A stretch of 64,000 nt of DNA from Pholiota molesta (taxonomy: Eukaryota > Basidiomycota > Agaricomycetes > Agaricales > Strophariaceae). This document shows, in pieces, positions 57,250-64,000 of the stretch. Under the pieces are notes generated by a model. That model did not search any database. It was not told the DNA's origin and saw only the letters and a program-made list of their open reading frames with translations. Both the position numbers and the translations under genes were made by a program. Location of the stretch: positions 1-64,000 of the forward strand of contig JACGCK010000179.1 of NCBI GenBank assembly GCA_014925825.1, written 5' to 3'. The number at the start of each line of letters is the position of its first letter. The stretch's first letter is position 1.

Positions 57250-58440
57250 CTGCCCGCGACACTCGCGCTTACACCGAGCCACATCAAAGCTCTAACCAGC
57301 CACTGGGCACAAGCCCCCACAGGGCGAACGAAACGACCGCGGATGGACGCGCCCAGGTGGGATTGCAAAAGAGCGCGATGTGGCGTCGAGGTGGGCATGT
57401 GGGCGGGTGCGGGGTGCAGGGTGCGGACGGTGGTGAGAAGTGGTGCGGTGGATGCTACGTCAGCGCGCCTGATGGAGGAGGGGAGGCGCAAGCAGGAGGC
57501 GAACACGCGCGGATGCAGTGGGGCGTTGCAGAGGGTAATGGGCCGCGAGCGGAGGGATGGTGGCGTAGTTGGGGTCGTGTTGGGCCCATGGCACACCACG
57601 AGGCTTAGTGCGTGCTGTAGGACTCGGAGTGCGCACGGATGGGAGCATGCGCAGAGAAACGTCGCCTGCTCTCCGTCCGTCCGCGGAACGGCTGATCGTA
57701 GATGCTATCGGTAGTCGTACGAGGCAGAGCACGGCCCAGAGCCATATGCATCGAACGCGCTGCCTCTGGATTGCAGGCCAGGAGCGTGAAACACTGCTGG
57801 GGATCGACGATTGTTCGAGGTGAAAAATGCATTCAAAACTTGTGTAAGGTTGGTTAAAATTAGCACCATACAAAATGATTGATTTTAAGAGCATTCCACT
57901 GAGCGAGAAACACAATAAGAATGGGATCTGAAGATAAAATTTTGCCTGGATTTTGCATACAATAGAACTTAGCCCATTTTGATAGATTTCGGACGAATTC
58001 TTTGTTTTACAAAAAGTTGTATTCTGCCAAAACTAAATTTAGAATTTTTCACCGTGAAGAATTTACTTTTAGGGCCAAAAAATTGAAATTATTCTAAATC
58101 TTACGAGTTATAAGATGCAAACGGAAGTTAAACAATTAAACAGAAGTTGATAGTCCTAAATATATAAAAAAGCTAACCTTATATCATATAAAAATTCTGG
58201 GCGAAAGTTTATCTTCCAATCCCGTTCTTATTGTGTTTCTCGCTCAGTAGAATGATCTTAAAATCAATCATTTTGTATGGTGCTGATTTTAACCAACCTT
58301 ACACAAGTTTTGAATGCGTTTTCACCTCGAACAATTGTTGATCCCCAGCAGTGAAAACAGAGTGATGAAGGAGAACGGGATCTGTTCGAACACCGCGCAC
58401 GGACTCTGAATCCGGCCCGACGCTTCCTTGCCAGCTCGTG
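57250..58440 (-). pseudogene. URC1 pseudogene split by a MITE
   Basis: The minus strand carries a GTTTCGTTCGCCCTGTGGGG segment (exon 3 DPWG region) near 57,320 and an exon 2-like end near 57,650. Its upstream part continues on the far side of the MITE at 58,354-58,440. The uninterrupted equivalent (AGCGTGAAGACAG) is at 11,985 and 17,022. Confidence 0.65.
57792..58353. mobile_element. 562-bp CACTA-like MITE
   Basis: The terminal inverted repeats run about 135 bp (57,792-57,926 and 58,217-58,353). They begin with CACTGCTGGGGATC and end with its exact complement GATCCCCAGCAGTG. The centre is ~290 bp of very AT-rich DNA with no ORF. A 3-bp AAA direct repeat flanks it (57,789-57,791 and 58,354-58,356), matching the 3-bp duplication made by CACTA (EnSpm) transposases. 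Other URC1 remnants show the empty site. Confidence 0.8.
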
Positions 58441-58519
58441 CGATTCTTCCCACTCGCTTTTGCACTCGCTTCCACCAACACCAACAACGCAACCACAACG
58501 CGCAATCTGAATATGGACG

Positions 58520-60460
58520 AGGAGGTGAGGTGATCGATGGTACGGTGGTGGTGACGAGACGGCCGGTAAAGCATACGGCCGGTAAAGCATACGGATGGGA
58601 CGGCGCGCGATGGACTACTAGCTCACTCAGGGAAACTTCGATCACACCTTCGCACCCTTCCTGCCCCCGGTCTTCGTACGCATCCACGCCAGCGTGTGTC
58701 CGTCGTCTCCCGCCCGCGCCTCCCTCCTGCATCCGGCGCCCATTCCAGCTGACGTAGCATCCACCGCACGCTCCCCAACGCTTCACCACCGTCCGCACCC
58801 TGTACCCTCCCACACGCGCGACCGCGCCCACCCACCCCACTTCGCCGTCCTCTGCAATCCCATGGGCAGGTCCATCCACGGTCGTTTCGTTTCGTTCGAC
58901 CTGTGGGGGAACCTCGTGCCCAGTTCCTCTGTGCCTGGTACGCGGAGTGGCTCGGTGTAAGGCGGAAGGTCGCGGCAGCAGAGGCGCAATTTGAACATGG
59001 ATGAGGAGGTGGGGGGATCGGTGGAACGGTGGTGGTGACGAGACGGCCGTGGTGAACGTGGATGGGGCGGCGCACGATGTGGACGCTAGGGCGGCGGCGT
59101 TTACGCACACGCCTTCCTATGCGCGTCCGTGGCCCTCAAGCGCTGCGTGGTGGGATACCAGTACGTGTATGCAAAGGTATGATACGACATCCATCCCTAA
59201 CCCAACCCATCGCTAACGTTTCCCAGTTTGCCGCCTTCTCCGACATCGCCACCCCCTGGTGCCCGCCCTCGCTGACGCCATCCGCATCATCGCGCGCACA
59301 CCCCAACGCCACGGGCTCATCCCCCAACACGTCTCGCCTCCGTCAGTATGCATGCCATTCAACCTACGCAGTACGTTCTTCCCCGACGTGCCTATCCACC
59401 GTTCCCGCTCACCATGCTCGCAGCCTCACCCGATCACCGGGGAGTCGCTCTCGCTCTCCTGCACAGGAGTGCGTCTCACCGCCTCCATATGCGTCCGCTG
59501 TCTGTTCGACCAAGCATGACAATGTCATCGGCGTTCGCTTCCCTTACAACTTTTACCGCGCCTGCACAAACCTGACTGCCACATTCCCAAACTCCGCAAA
59601 CCCCTCCCCTTCAATCCCGCCTGCTCCGTTCAATCCAAGACCATCATGCTCCATCGTTGCGATGTTTACGGCGCATCGGAAGCGGTGTGCGCGGGACGAT
59701 GCTCTGAGCCGGGGCACGGCGGCGGGGGAGCCGGGGGTGATGCACTGCTGAGCGGCGGTATGGGTAGGAATGGATTTGCTGTTGATTGTTACGATTGTGG
59801 TGCTGATTATTCGTTATAGTTAGGAGACGGTGTGAGCGTGGTGCGCTGTTTCGGGAGAAAAGTACGCTGAGCTGGTCGCTCGACCTGGTATTACGCAGTT
59901 TCTTCGCTTCAAGTAGCGATCTCATTGTGGGACCCGTGTACATCCGTACGTCCATCCTCCGTTCGTGGTTCTCCTGATCTGACGTGTGTTATGCAGTTAT
60001 AGATCCTGTCCGCAGACACGATAATGGCGATGAACTGACTCTTCGCGTCTACCTTGTCCTTTCGCGATCACGATATTTCCGTGGTAGTGTCGCGCCATGA
60101 TATGAGGTCTTCCTTCCAAGTATAGTTGAACGCTGCCGTATCCCGAATAGACGTCGAACCGTCACCCCTTTCTCATGGCTAGTCATCCATCATTTTTGGC
60201 CTGCACTTATCATTCCGCTCATTCTCATGTCACCCTTCGCTTTCCATTTCTCTCCGCAGCGTTCCTCGTTCACCATCAGATTCCATCCATGGTCCCATCC
60301 CACAGCCCCAGGTACCGACGCGGGCATCCGAATCTCGCTCGGCTTTGGGTTCCGGATGCGCGGTATTGGGCGGGGATTAGGGAGAGGGATCGGACGGGAA
60401 GCATGCGCGGGATGATGTGTGATGCGGTTGCGGGGAGCGGCATCATGTCTTCTCCGGTGT
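58520..60460 (+). pseudogene. URC1 pseudogene upstream of F-box gene G
   Basis: This is the longest URC1 remnant. IDGTVVVTRRPVKHT appears near 58,535. Then exon 3 runs again from CGTCGTCTCCCGCCCGCGCCTCC (58,703) through the DLWGNLVPSS segment (58,890). Exon 4-5 like sequence lies at 59,870-60,060. An exon 8 segment at about 60,345-60,445 reads VPDARYWAGIRERDRTGSMRG..CDAVAGSGI against URC1 MPDVLHWLGIRKVDRMVSMSD..YNAIVGSGI. The first exon 3 piece is duplicated out of order. F-box gene G starts 226 bp downstream, as C does after intact URC1. Confidence 0.8.
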
Positions 60461-60685
60461 GGGTGCGCTTTGATGCACGTCGTTCTCTGTGTGTATAAAC
60501 AATGATGAACGTCATCTTGTGTGTATACCCACAACATCCTCCGGCGTGGCCGAGCAACGATAAAAGTGTGTGTATATCCTGAAAAATGATGAAATTTTAT
60601 AATGTGACGATACAAATACCGCGAATGACTCTGAGATTGACGTCCACGGTCTGCACACCATTCCATCCAAGGATTCTTATCGAAA

Positions 60686-62653
60686 ATGGCGAATGCTTTC
60701 TGCGAATTACCGAACGAGCTGCAAGTCGCGATTCTGTCCAACCTCGATGCCGTTTCAATCATCCGCTGTGCCATGGTGAGGCTACGTCCCTCCAATGATC
60801 TCGGAAGTAAGCTCAGTCAACGGAACCACACAGACATGTACATTCCTCTACGAAACCCTCAAAGGCTCCTCTTTGTTGCAGTATACAATCGAGCTGCACC
60901 GGGATGGCCTCAAAGACGCTGGAACGTCACTGAACTACCCAGACCTCATCGCGGCCCTCAGGCGGCGACGGCAGGCGTGGCTCCGCCTCGAGATAAAAGA
61001 CCTGGCACTTACTCACCTTACCCCACCCGTACATGGCGCATACGAGCTTGTTGGGGGTGCATATGCGGATATAACCGAGGACCGCTTGGAGATGCTATGG
61101 CTCCCTGCTCCCAGCAACGTCAAGGCGCATGCGCTTCAAAGAGCCTCGGTCGGGGTTTCGGGTGTGCATTTTACGATGGATCCGACACAGGATTTGATGG
61201 TGATCCTAGAGGAGGAGGATGAGTGAGTACTTACTTCAGTATCTTATAGCCCGCTCACCTCGAGCGTCGATCTTCCGTAGCCCGCATACCCTCCACATTC
61301 GCTCCATATCCAGGAACGGCATCCATCCGCGAGCACAGCAAAGTCCTTTGCAATGGACCAACACTCCGCACACAGACGAGAACGGTATCCGTCTCAACTC
61401 CGTCGTTCTACAGATCGCATACAATCTCTTGGCGATCTTTTTTCACAATGCGTCGAGGGAGGCACAAGTGAGGGTATGGGACTGGACGACGTCGGAGCTC
61501 CTCTTGGTGCGCGCAAACGTTATGTCGCTTCTCTCTCTATTTCATCTGAATTACACAGGACACCTCTATATCCTCTGATCCTTCTCTTCTCTGTTCGATA
61601 TACGACTTCAGGCTTCTCGATTCAACGTACTTCTTCATAACATCTCGAGCTGACTGCGGTTCGATCCGCCTGTACAGGCTCGGACGACCCCACCGCCACG
61701 ACGCCGCCGCCCAAGCAACCCACCTCGCGACACTCCACCTTCCACCTACCGTCCCCGGCGTCACCATCTACTCAATCCAGCACGAATCAGGCCCAATCGA
61801 AGCGCACCCACTCCCCGGCGCACCGTTCGCGATACACGACGACGACCGGTTACACCTCTTCACGGTAGTCTATCACCCCGAGGAAACTGCGGAGCACTTG
61901 GCGCACTACGGCCGCTACTATTTCTTCGCGAACCTGTTTCTGCACCAGCGGCTACTCTTAAAGTATGCGCGGCAAGCGCGGAACGTGGACGCGCCTCTGG
62001 ATGTTGGGTGGGGGGAATGGGGCCCGCTGAACACGCGGTTCACTTATTCGCCCCAGCAATACCGATCTCTGAGCGGGAAAAGGTCACAATCCCACATCCG
62101 TTTTCACTACCGCCGTAATTTATGTGCTCACGTCTCACCTTTCTTATGTGCGCAGGTATATACACGGCCAACGCGCTATTTTCGCGGAGGGCGAAACGAG
62201 CGGGCGCTCCACCTCCGTCAAAATCATGGATTTCTCCCGCGCAGCGGTGTCATTCGCCAAGGGCCTGCCCCCCGTGCGGTCCTCCGCGTCGTCTTCGCCT
62301 TGGATTCGGAGGCGCAAGCCCGGGGTGTTGTCGCTGTCCAGTACGATTCGCAGACGGGACATCCCGGTCTTCGTTGATGACGTGGAGACGCACCTTCCGT
62401 GCGTGACGTCGGTCTTGCAGCTGGAGCGGACGAATGAGATGTACATGATCTATGCGGATGGGTTTGTCGGTGCGAAGGTACGTACGTTTACAGCTTCCTG
62501 AGTCGGTGTTGTCTGTGGGAATGGGTCTCGATCTTAATATCTGGGACCTTCTCTTGACTTTGTAACTCGAACATGGACTTCAGTCATTGACATTCCCTTT
62601 TTTTGTAGTATCAATTCAACAACACCCTGAACTTAAACATATACCCAATCTAA
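60686..62653 (+). CDS. F-box family protein G (right flank), 531 aa
   Basis: Six exons: 60686-60775, 60834-61222, 61281-61506, 61559-62082, 62156-62477 and 62609-62653 (1596 nt, phases consistent). F-box MANAFCELPNELQVAILSNLDAVSIIRCAM. Family motifs are FTMDPTQDLMVILEE, VWDWTTSELLLV, FRLLDSTYFF, LHLFTVVY, FLHQRLLLKYARQA, WGEWGPLNT, YIHGQR, DFSRAAVSFAKG and DVETHLPCVTS. The last exon (YQFNNTLNLNIYPI) was chosen on its TTTTGTAG acceptor; an alternative acceptor 24 bp earlier would give a longer tail. It lies outside the inverted duplication and downstream of a URC1 pseudogene on the same strand. Confidence 0.8.
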
Positions 62654-63772
62654 ACATATCTCTCCAAAAGCCACTGAGGATATGTCATCCACTGACGCTT
62701 GAGTTGGGCAGATGAAAAGCACGGGTTCACCCCATGTACCAAATGTATGGGGGCCACATAAAATATGCCGGAAAGTGTGCGAGGCGTGCTTGACCGTGTG
62801 TGCGGTCACTGTCGAGTGCGAGTGATCGTGTGTGGTGAGTGCGCATCAAAAACTGGCCACGCACAAATGCCATGCTCTCAATAGAACATGGATGTCAGTA
62901 GCTTAATGTAGATATCTTATAGAATGCAGCTCTTGAGAAAGAAGAGGAAGAGCGTCGGGTTTGAATCGCGAAATTCGCTCATGGCAAAGTTGCGGCGGCG
63001 ATGAGTTGGTGATGAATCAATGAAGCTTCAAAAGCTGGGAAGATAGCTAGGTAGCCACATGTGAAGCAGAGTGCGACGCAGGACGAGGCGACTCCATAAT
63101 TTCATCGTACGCTCCTTTGGCATGCAGATGATACTTAGCGCTCAAAAGCTCAAGCGCTCATGTGAGTCTGTGGGGAAGATTTGGGGAAGATTCGAACGTT
63201 GCACACGGTGAAGTTCAAGCGCGGCCCGCGACTTCCGTTCTTTGTTGTTTGGATTCGTCCCCCTCGTTGCTTCCACCAACACCAACAGCATATCTAACTT
63301 CCTCCCACCGCTTGACTATCGTTAACTACTGGACTCTCCGCGTTTTTGACTCTTGTCCGCCCACCGTATCCGTCTGCGCTTCCGTTCACGAGCTGCTGAT
63401 TCGTCTTCTGGCAAGTAAAACACCCATCCACATAACGGTTGACAAATTCTGACATGCGCGGCCAATAGTAGTTCCCAACCTCTGGAGGTGGTATAAGTAT
63501 GTCTATATAAACACCTATCCATTGCTATAACGTCGCCACCTATACGTCACAGCGATCCCTATAAAAATGTATATAAAGCTCTGGACACGTATTTCAGACC
63601 ATGCAGTACATCATATACAATCCAAATCAACGTCTGCAAGCATCGAACCTGGGATCAATACCGTCGTCGCATCCCGAAAAGAAGGGGCCGAGGAGCTGGA
63701 CCTACTACCTTATCCGTCATTAGAGCTACGCGAGTGCGTAGCTCAGACGGGGTCCCTGAGAATGAATACTTC
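62654..63772. other. Right-flank intergenic region with URC1-unit remnant
   Basis: At 63,190-63,370 the sequence again shows GCTTCCACCAACACCAAC and TGACTCTTGTCC, the block that precedes URC1 remnants elsewhere, but nothing further of URC1 was recognised. A perfect 9-bp-stem hairpin (GAGCTACGC, loop GAGT, GCGTAGCTC) lies at 63,723-63,744. It is followed by TGAGAA..TTCTCA at 63,757-63,775. No tRNA fold could be made. Confidence 0.45.
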
Positions 63773-64000
63773 TCAAACGATATGTTGTAGTACTGCGGTC
63801 GCCCGCCTTTTCAGCGTGTCATCGGATGATTGGAACCAGCCGACGACGTACGGAACGGATAAGCGAAGAGGAGGAGAAAGGTCGCGGATGACGGGACAGG
63901 AAATATCGGGCCACTCGCGTATAGTCCCCATCCTGGCGTGCGTTCGGCCTTCTTTGGCAGAGATAGCACTGGGAGCGCAGTGCCTTGATATGATCGCCAA
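63773..64000 (-). CDS. Possible C-terminus of an unknown protein (cut by window edge)
   Basis: The minus-strand frame is open to the right edge and encodes about 75 residues ending SSDDTLKRRATAVLQHIV. It contains EWPDISCPVIRDLSPPLRLS. No family was recognised. Its composition is protein-like but the stretch is short, so it may be chance. Confidence 0.3.
   Translation of the reverse strand: MAIISRHCAPSAISAKEGRTHARMGTIREWPDISCPVIRDLSPPLRLSVPYVVGWFQSSDDTLKRRATAVLQHIV

Noticed and set aside
6920..60460. Repeat-induced point mutation (RIP) as the cause of URC1 decay
   Set aside because: The remnants remain GC- and CpG-rich and show indels and rearrangements, not a C-to-T bias.
63640..63760. tRNA-like strings (GTAGCTCAGACGGG; GGTTCGATGC on the minus strand)
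   Set aside because: The strings lie on opposite strands and no acceptor or anticodon stem can be formed.

Overview
The window is eukaryotic and almost certainly from an agaricomycete (mushroom-forming or wood-decay) fungus. Evidence: genes split by many 45-75 bp GT-AG introns, short intergenic spaces, CG-rich codon use, an F-box gene family, and a Tad/LINE-like retroelement. Orthologues of fungal PRP6, an MPDU1-type PQ-loop protein and the URC1 uracil-catabolism protein are present. No tRNA, rRNA or CRISPR was recognised. All gene models were joined by hand from splice sites and reading phase, and all repeat comparisons were made by eye.

The dominant structure is a large inverted duplication. 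A left arm (about 1.69-15.79 kb) reappears in reverse orientation as a right arm (about 36.82-56.96 kb). The right arm also carries a ~6.3 kb LINE at about 44.6-50.9 kb. Without the LINE both arms are about 14 kb. Each arm holds two F-box genes (A and B on the left, E and F on the right), decayed copies of URC1, and several ~150 bp foldback elements with a nested hairpin. All four arm F-box genes read through with identical intron positions, while the URC1 copies beside them are badly broken.

The arms enclose a ~21 kb core. Its left margin (about 15.95-19.55 kb) is a third, degenerate copy of arm sequence from which the F-box gene has been lost. Then come an intact URC1 (19.9-22.2 kb), F-box gene C (22.6-24.5 kb), a diverged F-box paralogue D with a long acidic insert (24.9-27.7 kb), a multi-pass membrane protein, the splicing factor PRP6, the divergently transcribed MPDU1-like gene, and a single-exon F-box/LRR-like gene H that ends just before the right arm begins.

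Outside the arms, the left flank holds the end of a hypothetical protein gene, a ~260 bp palindromic element, and a 44-bp minisatellite with CCCTA-rich, telomere-like sequence. The right flank holds two more URC1 pseudogenes, one of them split by a 562 bp CACTA-like MITE, a seventh F-box family gene G, and a fragment of another coding region at the window edge.

The recurring association is URC1 (or its remains) followed on the same strand by an F-box gene. This happens at 19.9-24.5 kb (intact URC1), 7.8-4.1 kb, 50.9-54.6 kb and 58.5-62.7 kb. It suggests that a URC1-plus-F-box cassette was copied repeatedly, after which only the F-box half stayed under selection. PRP6 and MPDU1 are ordinary housekeeping genes caught inside the structure.
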